Position numbers and translations under genes: made by a program
Shown: positions 45,915 to 60,274 of the stretch, piece by piece
How positions within the stretch are numbered: the stretch's first letter is position 1
Layout: each line of letters opens with the position of its first letter
Origin: Sipunculus nudus
Taxonomy: Eukaryota > Annelida > Sipuncula > Golfingiida > Sipunculidae
Assembly: GCA_026874595.1 (NCBI GenBank)
Contig: CM049321.1
Coordinates: 864,479-928,478, forward strand
DNA: 64,000 bases
Reading direction: 5' to 3'
The notes under the pieces: model-generated
What the model was told of the DNA's origin: nothing
Database searches by the model: none
What the model saw: only the letters and a program-made list of their open reading frames with translations

Positions 45915-47631
45915 TTTGAAATGAAACGATCTGCATAAACATTAATTGTGTAATTCTGTTTAAGTTGATATAGAATTAATATTAATAATAATATTGAAAA
46001 TGTCATTATGTATATGTGAAACAGAAAACACACTTGTTTCCTGTAAGTTTAATACAATGAAACTATCGCAATATTTATCGAAATATGCAATATATAATTC
46101 ACAGGTGTGATACCCAGCCAGCACTACAAATCACATTTAACTTTGGTCTTTTAATCAGACAAAAAAGGTATAAATATTGTTTGATTTTTTTCTTCAGGTC
46201 AAAAAATCAAAGAAAAAGGAGAGTGGCAGTGACATGGATGATTAATAGTGTTCACTATATGCAGGTCCTTGCAAGAACTCTGGGCAGTGTTTGAGCTTTG
46301 ATATTATTGTTCATTTTTGTTCATTTTCAGTGCATGTTAAAATAAGACGTATGGTATATATAACCTGTGACCTTTGGGTAATTTTTTTCACCAAATTATA
46401 TGTCACATGCATCATAGTACATGTTATGCATGGTGCTTGCCTGAAATATTTCTGAATACATTTCTGGTTTTCACTTAGTTTGTCATACTGGGCAAAGTAC
46501 TCATTTTTAAACATGTAACACCTTTGCTCGCTTGTTTTATATGTCATTTTTTATGTCTTTGCATATACTGAACACGTTTCAGGTTCATGGTGACCTTACA
46601 AAGAATCACTTTATAGATACATTTAAGTCTGATGTGTATTTGAAAAAGTGTACCATTCTGGTGATAATTAGGTAATTACTACTTTAGGCATTATATTGCT
46701 GAATATGGTCAGGACTGTTATACAACATAGAATTAAGTGTGATTGTCAGTAAAATAGCATATAATTGTATAATTATTGTAAGAAATATACCTTAGAATAT
46801 TGAGTGTATTTATATTTCACGTCAGTTTTCCATTGTATATTATCGTATGAATTGGCAGGCAGCTGTGTTATTTTCTTTTTCAATTGCAGTGCATCATTAA
46901 ACTTGTTTAGAACATGCCAAATGCTTTGAAATTGTGTTTTGGGAGCTACAGTGGCATCTGAGTGGGGCTATTCAACCCAAGTTACACCCCGACCAATATT
47001 GGGAAGAATACTTGTGTGTGTGTGTGTGTGTGTGGGGAGGGGTGAATGTGTGTTTGTGTGCCGTGCTTGTGTATGCACAATAGCGCAAGCAATGAAGATC
47101 TTCAAAACATATTTAAAGAGTGGAAAACTGTAGAAGATCCTTCAAACGTTTTCCTAACGTTATCATTATGTTTTGTTACAACGCTATCCAATAACGTTCT
47201 GCTAACCAAACAAAAACTCCACACTTTAACGTTCCCATAAGGTTATCTGGTAATGTTCTGCTAACATTTGGCTAACATTCCAGTAACATTCTGGGAACGT
47301 TATTTTGTTAGGCCTGTAGAGGGGCTGTTTTTCTAGAAAATGAAGGCAGATTTTTACAGGCTCAGGTGCGCATGTGGCAGATCATACCAAAAATAATAAT
47401 TTGCAGACTAGTCCCCCCCCCCCCCCCAAAAAAAAAAAAAATTTCCAGCCGCAACTCCAAATACTCTACCGGCCGGGTAAGCCCCAACAAAGATTTTTTT
47501 TAATGGCCTAAACAGCGGCACCTGGCATCAGTTGACGAGATTATTTCTAAGAGAAACTTGCAAGATTGGCATAGACCTGGAGAATTTATGAAGCATTTTA
47601 ACGCCATACCACCCATATTGTGCAATGTACT

Positions 47632-47663
<32 letters not shown>

Positions 47664-48778
47664 AAGAATTTCGTCAATAATTATGGACCCTGTCTTCAAA
47701 AGCACACGTCCGTCCGGCCCTTTTTACTCTTTTTTAATATCGCAAAATCTACTACAGCTCGTATCACTTTGTGCTTGTGACGACTGATGTTGTGATTAAT
47801 CAAAAGAGCCAAGACATGTGTCACAAAGTGCCTAGTGACTGTACACCTTTTCAGGTTTTGTTTTGAGACAGTGTGGCATGCGTGATGTCAAACAGCCTTT
47901 CAGACCCCCAACTCCTTGTTTTTGTTTCCTTAAGCAATACCTGGGGAATTCCCCTTTGGAAATCATTCAGGCAGAACCTTCATTTAGTGAGTGTTCTGTT
48001 CTGGTCCCTATTGTCCTTGTGAATAGGCCCGTCCTGTTACAGTAACTTGTAAAAGACCACAATTAGCTGTCAATACTGGTTATTGGGTAGGAAATTTATG
48101 GAGGCAAACCTTGACCAAGGAAAATTCAGTTGGCCTGAGATCCCCAGAGGAGAGAGACCTGTGATACCGAGCTGGACAATGACTAAAAGCCTTTATGGCA
48201 GGAGGTCTCTCTAAAACTGTTGATAAGCCAACTCTGAGAACACTGAAACTAGATGGATATAGAGGTACCTCATGAACTCTTAATATTATTTGTTATTTGC
48301 CTGAGACGACCCTTCTTCCCAGTGCAGCCCAGGATGGTTTGGTGCTGTGTGTGTGACCACGTGGGCACTACTATATAGTGGTTCCTGATGGTATGGCATA
48401 ACTGGCAGGATACACATGGTGAGTCTCCACTAATAAGTTCTTACACCAAACCCGTAGAGAGCATTTATTGTGGTCTGCAGAGTAAAGATAGTGAAGTTTA
48501 AGTTTAACTTGTGTAAAGCAAAACCAGATGTTATTGTAATTGTTGAGCCCATAATCCAAGGGGAATCCATTGAGTATTTTTATATAAATCTCCTAAAAAC
48601 TTTGTTTTATATTAAGTACATTTTTTTGTCCATTCTAACAAAGAGGCATAACATTTCTCCTTCTCTAGAGCTGTATTTCATTGTTTCCTTTCATTCTAGT
48701 AAAAGAACGCATTTCATTGTTTTATAGGTATGAGTCTTGGTACATGTGCCCCTTAGAGAGCTGCCACTAGAGCGCCAG
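45915..48778 (+). repeat. Array unit 4
   Basis: Exon copy at 46198-46245. Carries a private change, TTGTTTCCTTTCATTC instead of TTGTTTCTCTTCATTC (near 48682). Confidence 0.95.
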
Positions 48779-50487
48779 TTTGAAATGAAACGATCTGCAT
48801 AAACATTAATTGTGTAATTCTGTTTAAGTTGATATAGAATTAATATTAATAATAATATTGAAAATGTCATTATGTATATGTGAAACAGAAAACACACTTG
48901 TTTCCTGTAAGTTTAATACAATGAAACTATCGCAATATTTATCGAAATATGCAATATATAATTCACAGGTGTGATACCCAGCCAGCACTACAAATCACAT
49001 TTAACTTTGGTCTTTTAATCAGACAAAAAAGGTATAAATATTGTTTGATTTTTTTCTTCAGGTCAAAAAATCAAAGAAAAAGGAGAGTGGCAGTGACATG
49101 GATGATTAATAGTGTTCACTATATGCAGGTCCTTGCAAGAACTCTGGGCAGTGTTTGAGCTTTGATATTATTGTTCATTTTTGTTCATTTTCAGTGCATG
49201 TTAAAATAAGACGTATGGTATATATAACCTGTGACCTTTGGGTAATTTTTTTCACCAAATTATATGTCACATGCATCATAGTACATGTTATGCATGGTGC
49301 TTGCCTGAAATATTTCTGAATACATTTCTGGTTTTCACTTAGTTTGTCATACTGGGCAAAGTACTCATTTTTAAACATGTAACACCTTTGCTCGCTTGTT
49401 TTATATGTCATTTTTTATGTCTTTGCATATACTGAACACGTTTCAGGTTCATGGTGACCTTACAAAGAATCACTTTATAGATACATTTAAGTCTGATGTG
49501 TATTTGAAAAAGTGTACCATTCTGGTGATAATTAGGTAATTACTACTTTAGGCATTATATTGCTGAATATGGTCAGGACTGTTATACAACATAGAATTAA
49601 GTGTGATTGTCAGTAAAATAGCATATAATTGTATAATTATTGTAAGAAATATACCTTAGAATATTGAGTGTATTTATATTTCACGTCAGTTTTCCATTGT
49701 ATATTATCGTATGAATTGGCAGGCAGCTGTGTTATTTTCTTTTTCAATTGCAGTGCATCATTAAACTTGTTTAGAACATGCCAAATGCTTTGAAATTGTG
49801 TTTTGGGAGCTACAGTGGCATCTGAGTGGGGCTATTCAACCCAAGTTACACCCCGACCAATATTGGGAAGAATACTTGTGTGTGTGTGTGTGGGGGGAGG
49901 GGTGAATGTGTGTTTGTGTGCCGTGCTTGTGTATGCACAATAGCGCAAGCAATGAAGATCTTCAAAACATATTTAAAGAGTGGAAAACTGTAGAAGATCC
50001 TTCAAACGTTTTCCTAACGTTATCATTATGTTTTGTTACAACGCTATCCAATAACGTTCTGCTAACCAAACAAAAACTCCACACTTTAACGTTCCCATAA
50101 GGTTATCTGGTAATGTTCTGCTAACATTTGGCTAACATTCCAGTAACATTCTGGGAACGTTATTTTGTTAGGCCTGTAGAGGGGCTGTTTTTCTAGAAAA
50201 TGAAGGCAGATTTTTACAGGCTCAGGTGCGCATGTGGCAGATCATACCAAAAATAATAATTTGCAGACTAGTCCCCCCCCCCCCCAAAAAAAAAAAATTT
50301 CCAGCCGCAACTCCAAATACTCTACCGGCCGGGTAAGCCCCAACAAAGATTTTTTTTAATGGCCTAAACAGCGGCACCTGGCATCAGTTGACGAGATTAT
50401 TTCTAAGAGAAACTTGCAAGATTGGCATAGACCTGGAGAATTTATGAAGCATTTTAACGCCATACCACCCATATTGTGCAATGTACT

Positions 50488-50519
<32 letters not shown>

Positions 50520-51634
50520 AAGAATTTCGTCAATAATTATGGACCCTGTCTTCAAAAGCACACGTCCGTCCGGCCCTTTTTACTCTTTTTTAATATCGCA
50601 AAATCTACTACAGCTCGTATCACTTTGTGCTTGTGACGACTGATGTTGTGATTAATCAAAAGAGCCAAGACATGTGTCACAAAGTGCCTAGTGACTGTAC
50701 ACCTTTTCAGGTTTTGTTTTGAGACAGTGTGGCATGCGTGATGTCAAACAGCCTTTCAGACCCCCAACTCCTTGTTTTTGTTTCCTTAAGCAATACCTGG
50801 GGAATTCCCCTTTGGAAATCATTCAGGCAGAACCTTCATTTAGTGAGTGTTCTGTTCTGGTCCCTATTGTCCTTGTGAATAGGCCCGTCCTGTTACAGTA
50901 ACTTGTAAAAGACCACAATTAGCTGTCAATACTGGTTATTGGGTAGGAAATTTATGGAGGCAAACCTTGACCAAGGAAAATTCAGTTGGCCTGAGATCCC
51001 CAGAGGAGAGAGACCTGTGATACCGAGCTGGACAATGACTAAAAGCCTTTATGGCAGGAGGTCTCTCTAAAACTGTTGATAAGCCAACTCTGAGAACACT
51101 GAAACTAGATGGATATAGAGGTACCTCATGAACTCTTAATATTATTTGTTATTTGCCTGAGACGACCCTTCTTCCCAGTGCAGCCCAGGATGGTTTGGTG
51201 CTGTGTGTGTGACCACGTGGGCACTACTATATAGTGGTTCCTGATGGTATGGCATAACTGGCAGGATACACATGGTGAGTCTCCACTAATAAGTTCTTAC
51301 ACCAAACCCGTAGAGAGCATTTATTGTGGTCTGCAGAGTAAAGATAGTGAAGTTTAAGTTTAACTTGTGTAAAGCAAAACCAGATGTTATTGTAATTGTT
51401 GAGCCCATAATCCAAGGGGAATCCATTGAGTATTTTTATATAAATCTCCTAAAAACTTTGTTTTATATTAAGTACATTTTTTTGTCCATTCTAACAAAGA
51501 GGCATAACATTTCTCCTTCTCTAGAGCTGTATTTCATTGTTTCTCTTCATTCTAGTAAAAGAACGCATTTCATTGTTTTATAGGTATGAGTCTTGGTACA
51601 TGTGCCCCTTAGAGAGCTGCCACTAGAGCGCCAG
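48779..51634 (+). repeat. Array unit 5
   Basis: Exon copy at 49062-49109. It has the shortest TG tract of the eight units (near 49878). Confidence 0.95.
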
Positions 51635-54484
51635 TTTGAAATGAAACGATCTGCATAAACATTAATTGTGTAATTCTGTTTAAGTTGATATAGAATTAAT
51701 ATTAATAATAATATTGAAAATGTCATTATGTATATGTGAAACAGAAAACACACTTGTTTCCTGTAAGTTTAATACAATGAAACTATCGCAATATTTATCG
51801 AAATATGCAATATATAATTCACAGGTGTGATACCCAGCCAGCACTACAAATCACATTTAACTTTGGTCTTTTAATCAGACAAAAAAGGTATAAATATTGT
51901 TTGATTTTTTTCTTCAGGTCAAAAAATCAAAGAAAAAGGAGAGTGGCAGTGACATGGATGATTAATAGTGTTCACTATATGCAGGTCCTTGCAAGAACTC
52001 TGGGCAGTGTTTGAGCTTTGATATTATTGTTCATTTTTGTTCATTTTCAGTGCATGTTAAAATAAGACGTATGGTATATATAACCTGTGACCTTTGGGTA
52101 ATTTTTTTCACCAAATTATATGTCACATGCATCATAGTACATGTTATGCATGGTGCTTGCCTGAAATATTTCTGAATACATTTCTGGTTTTCACTTAGTT
52201 TGTCATACTGGGCAAAGTACTCATTTTTAAACATGTAACACCTTTGCTCGCTTGTTTTATATGTCATTTTTTATGTCTTTGCATATACTGAACACGTTTC
52301 AGGTTCATGGTGACCTTACAAAGAATCACTTTATAGATACATTTAAGTCTGATGTGTATTTGAAAAAGTGTACCATTCTGGTGATAATTAGGTAATTACT
52401 ACTTTAGGCATTATATTGCTGAATATGGTCAGGACTGTTATACAACATAGAATTAAGTGTGATTGTCAGTAAAATAGCATATAATTGTATAATTATTGTA
52501 AGAAATATACCTTAGAATATTGAGTGTATTTATATTTCACGTCAGTTTTCCATTGTATATTATCGTATGAATTGGCAGGCAGCTGTGTTATTTTCTTTTT
52601 CAATTGCAGTGCATCATTAAACTTGTTTAGAACATGCCAAATGCTTTGAAATTGTGTTTTGGGAGCTACAGTGGCATCTGAGTGGGGCTATTCAACCCAA
52701 GTTACACCCCGACCAATATTGGGAAGAATACTTGTGTGTGTGTGTGTGTGTGTGGGGAGGGGTGAATGTGTGTTTGTGTGCCGTGCTTGTGTATGCACAA
52801 TAGCGCAAGCAATGAAGATCTTCAAAACATATTTAAAGAGTGGAAAACTGTAGAAGATCCTTCAAACGTTTTCCTAACGTTATCATTATGTTTTGTTACA
52901 ACGCTATCCAATAACGTTCTGCTAACCAAACAAAAACTCCACACTTTAACGTTCCCATAAGGTTATCTGGTAATGTTCTGCTAACATTTGGCTAACATTC
53001 CAGTAACATTCTGGGAACGTTATTTTGTTAGGCCTGTAGAGGGGCTGTTTTTCTAGAAAATGAAGGCAGATTTTTACAGGCTCAGGTGCGCATGTGGCAG
53101 ATCATACCAAAAATAATAATTTGCAGACTAGTCCCCCCCCCCCCCCAAAAAAAAAAATTTCCAGCCGCAACTCCAAATACTCTACCGGCCGGGTAAGCCC
53201 CAACAAAGATTTTTTTTAATGGCCTAAACAGCGGCACCTGGCATCAGTTGACGAGATTATTTCTAAGAGAAACTTGCAAGATTGGCATAGACCTGGAGAA
53301 TTTATGAAGCATTTTAACGCCATACCACCCATATTGTGCAATGTACTTATATATATATATATATATATAAAGAATTTCGTCAATAATTATGGACCCTGTC
53401 TTCAAAAGCACACGTCCGTCCGGCCCTTTTTACTCTTTTTTAATATCGCAAAATCTACTACAGCTCGTATCACTTTGTGCTTGTGACGACTGATGTTGTG
53501 ATTAATCAAAAGAGCCAAGACATGTGTCACAAAGTGCCTAGTGACTGTACACCTTTTCAGGTTTTGTTTTGAGACAGTGTGGCATGCGTGATGTCAAACA
53601 GCCTTTCAGACCCCCAACTCCTTGTTTTTGTTTCCTTAAGCAATACCTGGGGAATTCCCCTTTGGAAATCATTCAGGCAGAACCTTCATTTAGTGAGTGT
53701 TCTGTTCTGGTCCCTATTGTCCTTGTGAATAGGCCCGTCCTGTTACAGTAACTTGTAAAAGACCACAATTAGCTGTCAATACTGGTTATTGGGTAGGAAA
53801 TTTATGGAGGCAAACCTTGACCAAGGAAAATTCAGTTGGCCTGAGATCCCCAGAGGAGAGAGACCTGTGATACCGAGCTGGACAATGACTAAAAGCCTTT
53901 ATGGCAGGAGGTCTCTCTAAAACTGTTGATAAGCCAACTCTGAGAACACTGAAACTAGATGGATATAGAGGTACCTCATGAACTCTTAATATTATTTGTT
54001 ATTTGCCTGAGACGACCCTTCTTCCCAGTGCAGCCCAGGATGGTTTGGTGCTGTGTGTGTGACCACGTGGGCACTACTATATAGTGGTTCCTGATGGTAT
54101 GGCATAACTGGCAGGATACACATGGTGAGTCTCCACTAATAAGTTCTTACACCAAACCCGTAGAGAGCATTTATTGTGGTCTGCAGAGTAAAGATAGTGA
54201 AGTTTAAGTTTAACTTGTGTAAAGCAAAACCAGATGTTATTGTAATTGTTGAGCCCATAATCCAAGGGGAATCCATTGAGTATTTTTATATAAATCTCCT
54301 AAAAACTTTGTTTTATATTAAGTACATTTTTTTGTCCATTCTAACAAAGAGGCATAACATTTCTCCTTCTCTAGAGCTGTATTTCATTGTTTCTCTTCAT
54401 TCTAGTAAAAGAACGCATTTCATTGTTTTATAGGTATGAGTCTTGGTACATGTGCCCCTTAGAGAGCTGCCACTAGAGCGCCAG
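51635..54484 (+). repeat. Array unit 6
   Basis: Exon copy at 51918-51965. The shortest unit (2850 bp). Its TA tract, near 53348, is uninterrupted, as in unit 1. Confidence 0.9.
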
Positions 54485-57342
54485 TTTGAAATGAAACGAT
54501 CTGCATAAACATTAATTGTGTAATTCTGTTTAAGTTGATATAGAATTAATATTAATAATAATATTGAAAATGTCATTATGTATATGTGAAACAGAAAACA
54601 CACTTGTTTCCTGTAAGTTTAATACAATGAAACTATCGCAATATTTATCGAAATATGCAATATATAATTCACAGGTGTGATACCCAGCCAGCACTACAAA
54701 TCACATTTAACTTTGGTCTTTTAATCAGACAAAAAAGGTATAAATATTGTTTGATTTTTTTCTTCAGGTCAAAAAATCAAAGAAAAAGGAGAGTGGCAGT
54801 GACATGGATGATTAATAGTGTTCACTATATGCAGGTCCTTGCAAGAACTCTGGGCAGTGTTTGAGCTTTGATATTATTGTTCATTTTTGTTCATTTTCAG
54901 TGCATGTTAAAATAAGACGTATGGTATATATAACCTGTGACCTTTGGGTAATTTTTTTCACCAAATTATATGTCACATGCATCATAGTACATGTTATGCA
55001 TGGTGCTTGCCTGAAATATTTCTGAATACATTTCTGGTTTTCACTTAGTTTGTCATACTGGGCAAAGTACTCATTTTTAAACATGTAACACCTTTGCTCG
55101 CTTGTTTTATATGTCATTTTTTATGTCTTTGCATATACTGAACACGTTTCAGGTTCATGGTGACCTTACAAAGAATCACTTTATAGATACATTTAAGTCT
55201 GATGTGTATTTGAAAAAGTGTACCATTCTGGTGATAATTAGGTAATTACTACTTTAGGCATTATATTGCTGAATATGGTCAGGACTGTTATACAACATAG
55301 AATTAAGTGTGATTGTCAGTAAAATAGCATATAATTGTATAATTATTGTAAGAAATATACCTTAGAATATTGAGTGTATTTATATTTCACGTCAGTTTTC
55401 CATTGTATATTATCGTATGAATTGGCAGGCAGCTGTGTTATTTTCTTTTTCAATTGCAGTGCATCATTAAACTTGTTTAGAACATGCCAAATGCTTTGAA
55501 ATTGTGTTTTGGGAGCTACAGTGGCATCTGAGTGGGGCTATTCAACCCAAGTTACACCCCGACCAATATTGGGAAGAATACTTGTGTGTGTGTGTGTGTG
55601 TGTGTGGGGAGGGGTGAATGTGTGTTTGTGTGCCGTGCTTGTGTATGCACAATAGCGCAAGCAATGAAGATCTTCAAAACATATTTAAAGAGTGGAAAAC
55701 TGTAGAAGATCCTTCAAACGTTTTCCTAACGTTATCATTATGTTTTGTTACAACGCTATCCAATAACGTTCTGCTAACCAAACAAAAACTCCACACTTTA
55801 ACGTTCCCATAAGGTTATCTGGTAATGTTCTGCTAACATTTGGCTAACATTCCAGTAACATTCTGGGAACGTTATTTTGTTAGGCCTGTAGAGGGGCTGT
55901 TTTTCTAGAAAATGAAGGCAGATTTTTACAGGCTCAGGTGCGCATGTGGCAGATCATACCAAAAATAATAATTTGCAGACTAGTCCCCCCCCCCCCAAAA
56001 AAAAAAATTTCCAGCCGCAACTCCAAATACTCTACCGGCCGGGTAAGCCCCAACAAAGATTTTTTTTAATGGCCTAAACAGCGGCACCTGGCATCAGTTG
56101 ACGAGATTATTTCTAAGAGAAACTTGCAAGATTGGCATAGACCTGGAGAATTTATGAAGCATTTTAACGCCATACCACCCATATTGTGCAATGTACTTAT
56201 ATATATAAATATATATATATATATATAAAGAATTTCGTCAATAATTATGGACCCTGTCTTCAAAAGCACACGTCCGTCCGGCCCTTTTTACTCTTTTTTA
56301 ATATCGCAAAATCTACTACAGCTCGTATCACTTTGTGCTTGTGACGACTGATGTTGTGATTAATCAAAAGAGCCAAGACATGTGTCACAAAGTGCCTAGT
56401 GACTGTACACCTTTTCAGGTTTTGTTTTGAGACAGTGTGGCATGCGTGATGTCAAACAGCCTTTCAGACCCCCAACTCCTTGTTTTTGTTTCCTTAAGCA
56501 ATACCTGGGGAATTCCCCTTTGGAAATCATTCAGGCAGAACCTTCATTTAGTGAGTGTTCTGTTCTGGTCCCTATTGTCCTTGTGAATAGGCCCGTCCTG
56601 TTACAGTAACTTGTAAAAGACCACAATTAGCTGTCAATACTGGTTATTGGGTAGGAAATTTATGGAGGCAAACCTTGACCAAGGAAAATTCAGTTGGCCT
56701 GAGATCCCCAGAGGAGAGAGACCTGTGATACCGAGCTGGACAATGACTAAAAGCCTTTATGGCAGGAGGTCTCTCTAAAACTGTTGATAAGCCAACTCTG
56801 AGAACACTGAAACTAGATGGATATAGAGGTACCTCATGAACTCTTAATATTATTTGTTATTTGCCTGAGACGACCCTTCTTCCCAGTGCAGCCCAGGATG
56901 GTTTGGTGCTGTGTGTGTGACCACGTGGGCACTACTATATAGTGGTTCCTGATGGTATGGCATAACTGGCAGGATACACATGGTGAGTCTCCACTAATAA
57001 GTTCTTACACCAAACCCGTAGAGAGCATTTATTGTGGTCTGCAGAGTAAAGATAGTGAAGTTTAAGTTTAACTTGTGTAAAGCAAAACCAGATGTTATTG
57101 TAATTGTTGAGCCCATAATCCAAGGGGAATCCATTGAGTATTTTTATATAAATCTCCTAAAAACTTTGTTTTATATTAAGTACATTTTTTTGTCCATTCT
57201 AACAAAGAGGCATAACATTTCTCCTTCTCTAGAGCTGTATTTCATTGTTTCTCTTCATTCTAGTAAAAGAACGCATTTCATTGTTTTATAGGTATGAGTC
57301 TTGGTACATGTGCCCCTTAGAGAGCTGCCACTAGAGCGCCAG
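54485..57342 (+). repeat. Array unit 7
   Basis: Exon copy at 54768-54815. Differs from its neighbours mainly in tract lengths; the TA tract is interrupted by AAA. Confidence 0.9.
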
Positions 57343-60212
57343 TTTGAAATGAAACGATCTGCATAAACATTAATTGTGTAATTCTGTTTAAGTTGATATA
57401 GAATTAATATTAATAATAATATTGAAAATGTCATTATGTATATGTGAAACAGAAAACACACTTGTTTCCTGTAAGTTTAATACAATGAAACTATCGCAAT
57501 ATTTATCGAAATATGCAATATATAATTCACAGGTGTGATACCCAGCCAGCACTACAAATCACATTTAACTTTGGTCTTTTAATCAGACAAAAAAGGTATA
57601 AATATTGTTTGATTTTTTTCTTCAGGTCAAAAAATCAAAGAAAAAGGAGAGTGGCAGTGACATGGATGATTAATAGTGTTCACTATATGCAGGTCCTTGC
57701 AAGAACTCTGGGCAGTGTTTGAGCTTTGATATTATTGTTCATTTTTGTTCATTTTCAGTGCATGTTAAAATAAGACGTATGGTATATATAACCTGTGACC
57801 TTTGGGTAATTTTTTTCACCAAATTATATGTCACATGCATCATAGTACATGTTATGCATGGTGCTTGCCTGAAATATTTCTGAATACATTTCTGGTTTTC
57901 ACTTAGTTTGTCATACTGGGCAAAGTACTCATTTTTAAACATGTAACACCTTTGCTCGCTTGTTTTATATGTCATTTTTTATGTCTTTGCATATACTGAA
58001 CACGTTTCAGGTTCATGGTGACCTTACAAAGAATCACTTTATAGATACATTTAAGTCTGATGTGTATTTGAAAAAGTGTACCATTCTGGTGATAATTAGG
58101 TAATTACTACTTTAGGCATTATATTGCTGAATATGGTCAGGACTGTTATACAACATAGAATTAAGTGTGATTGTCAGTAAAATAGCATATAATTGTATAA
58201 TTATTGTAAGAAATATACCTTAGAATATTGAGTGTATTTATATTTCACGTCAGTTTTCCATTGTATATTATCGTATGAATTGGCAGGCAGCTGTGTTATT
58301 TTCTTTTTCAATTGCAGTGCATCATTAAACTTGTTTAGAACATGCCAAATGCTTTGAAATTGTGTTTTGGGAGCTACAGTGGCATCTGAGTGGGGCTATT
58401 CAACCCAAGTTACACCCCGACCAATATTGGGAAGAATACTTGTGTGTGTGTGTGTGTGTGTGTGTGGGGAGGGGTGAATGTGTGTGTTTGTGTGCCGTGC
58501 TTGTGTATGCACAATAGCGCAAGCAATGAAGATCTTCAAAACATATTTAAAGAGTGGAAAACTGTAGAAGATCCTTCAAACGTTTTCCTAACGTTATCAT
58601 TATGTTTTGTTACAACGCTATCCAATAACGTTCTGCTAACCAAACAAAAACTCCACACTTTAACGTTCCCATAAGGTTATCTGGTAATGTTCTGCTAACA
58701 TTTGGCTAACATTCCAGTAACATTCTGGGAACGTTATTTTGTTAGGCCTGTAGAGGGGCTGTTTTTCTAGAAAATGAAGGCAGATTTTTACAGGCTCAGG
58801 TGCGCATGTGGCAGATCATACCAAAAATAATAATTTGCAGACTAGTCCCCCCCCCCCCCCCCCCAAAAAAAAAAAAATTTCCAGCCGCAACTCCAAATAC
58901 TCTACCGGCCGGGTAAGCCCCAACAAAGATTTTTTTTAATGGCCTAAACAGCGGCACCTGGCATCAGTTGACGAGATTATTTCTAAGAGAAACTTGCAAG
59001 ATTGGCATAGACCTGGAGAATTTATGAAGCATTTTAACGCCATACCACCCATATTGTGCAATGTACTTATATATATAAATATATATATATATATATAAAG
59101 AATTTCGTCAATAATTATGGACCCTGTCTTCAAAAGCACACGTCCGTCCGGCCCTTTTTACTCTTTTTTAATATCGCAAAATCTACTACAGCTCGTATCA
59201 CTTTGTGCTTGTGACGACTGATGTTGTGATTAATCAAAAGAGCCAAGACATGTGTCACAAAGTGCCTAGTGACTGTACACCTTTTCAGGTTTTGTTTTGA
59301 GACAGTGTGGCATGCGTGATGTCAAACAGCCTTTCAGACCCCCAACTCCTTGTTTTTGTTTCCTTAAGCAATACCTGGGGAATTCCCCTTTGGAAATCAT
59401 TCAGGCAGAACCTTCATTTAGTGAGTGTTCTGTTCTGGTCCCTATTGTCCTTGTGAATAGGCCCGTCCTGTTACAGTAACTTGTAAAAGACCACAATTAG
59501 CTGTCAATACTGGTTATTGGGTAGGAAATTTATGGAGGCAAACCTTGACCAAGGAAAATTCAGTTGGCCTGAGATCCCCAGAGGAGAGAGACCTGTGATA
59601 CCGAGCTGGACAATGACTAAAAGCCTTTATGGCAGGAGGTCTCTCTAAAACTGTTGATAAGCCAACTCTGAGAACACTGAAACTAGATGGATATAGAGGT
59701 ACCTCATGAACTCTTAACATTATTTGTTATTTGCCTGAGACGACCCTTCTTCCCAGTGCAGCCCAGGATGGTTTGGTGCTGTGTGTGTGACCACGTGGGC
59801 ACTACTATATAGTGGTTCCTGATGGTATGGCATAACTGGCAGGATACACATGGTGAGTCTCCACTAATAAGTTCTTACACCAAACCCGTAGAGAGCATTT
59901 ATTGTGGTCTGCAGAGTAAAGATAGTGAAGTTTAAGTTTAACTTGTGTAAAGCAAAACCAGATGTTATTGTAATTGTTGAGCCCATAATCCAAGGGGAAT
60001 CCATTGAGTATTTTTATATAAATCTCCTAAAAACTTTGTTTTATATTAAGTACATTTTTTTGTCCATTCTAACAAAGAGGCATAACATTTCTCCTTCTCT
60101 AGAGCTGTAATTCATTGTTTCTCTTCATTCTAGTAAAAGAACGCATTTCATTGTTTTATAGGTATGAGTCTTGGTACATGTGCCCCTTAGAGAGCTGCCA
60201 CTAGAGCACCAG
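57343..60212 (+). repeat. Array unit 8 (right edge)
   Basis: Exon copy at 57626-57673. The right-end copy carries several private changes: CTTAACATTATT (near 59714), GAGCTGTAATTC (near 60105) and GAGCACCAG instead of GAGCGCCAG at its end. It shares the extra GT of unit 1. It is followed by unique sequence (TCCTCCCCAACTTGG). Confidence 0.95.
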
Positions 60213-60274
60213 TCCTCCCCAACTTGGTGACAGATTTGAGGAATGTCTCTGCTGATGTCCGGATATTTTGAAAA
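60213..60274. other. Short unique spacer between two arrays
   Basis: About 60 bp of unrepeated sequence separates the 2.86-kb array from the 31-bp minisatellite. Confidence 0.6.

Larger units (their letters stand above)
37333..60212 (+). repeat. Eight tandem copies of a 2.85-2.87-kb unit
   Basis: The unit start TTTGAAATGAAACG occurs at 37333, 40186, 43051, 45915, 48779, 51635, 54485 and 57343; the last unit ends at 60212. Unit lengths are 2853, 2865, 2864, 2864, 2856, 2850, 2858 and 2870 bp. The copies are head to tail and differ almost only in tract lengths (TG, C/A and TA runs). Each contains a terminal coding exon, an AACGTT-rich minisatellite, a C-run/A-run and a TA tract. The junction reads GCGCCAG then TTTGAAATG, without a target-site duplication or transposon ends, so it looks like a segmental tandem amplification. 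Confidence 0.97.

Noticed and set aside
37333-60212. 2.86-kb array as rDNA, 5S, histone or spliceosomal RNA cluster
   Set aside because: No rRNA, histone or U-RNA sequence could be recognised in the unit; the only gene-like part is the terminal exon.
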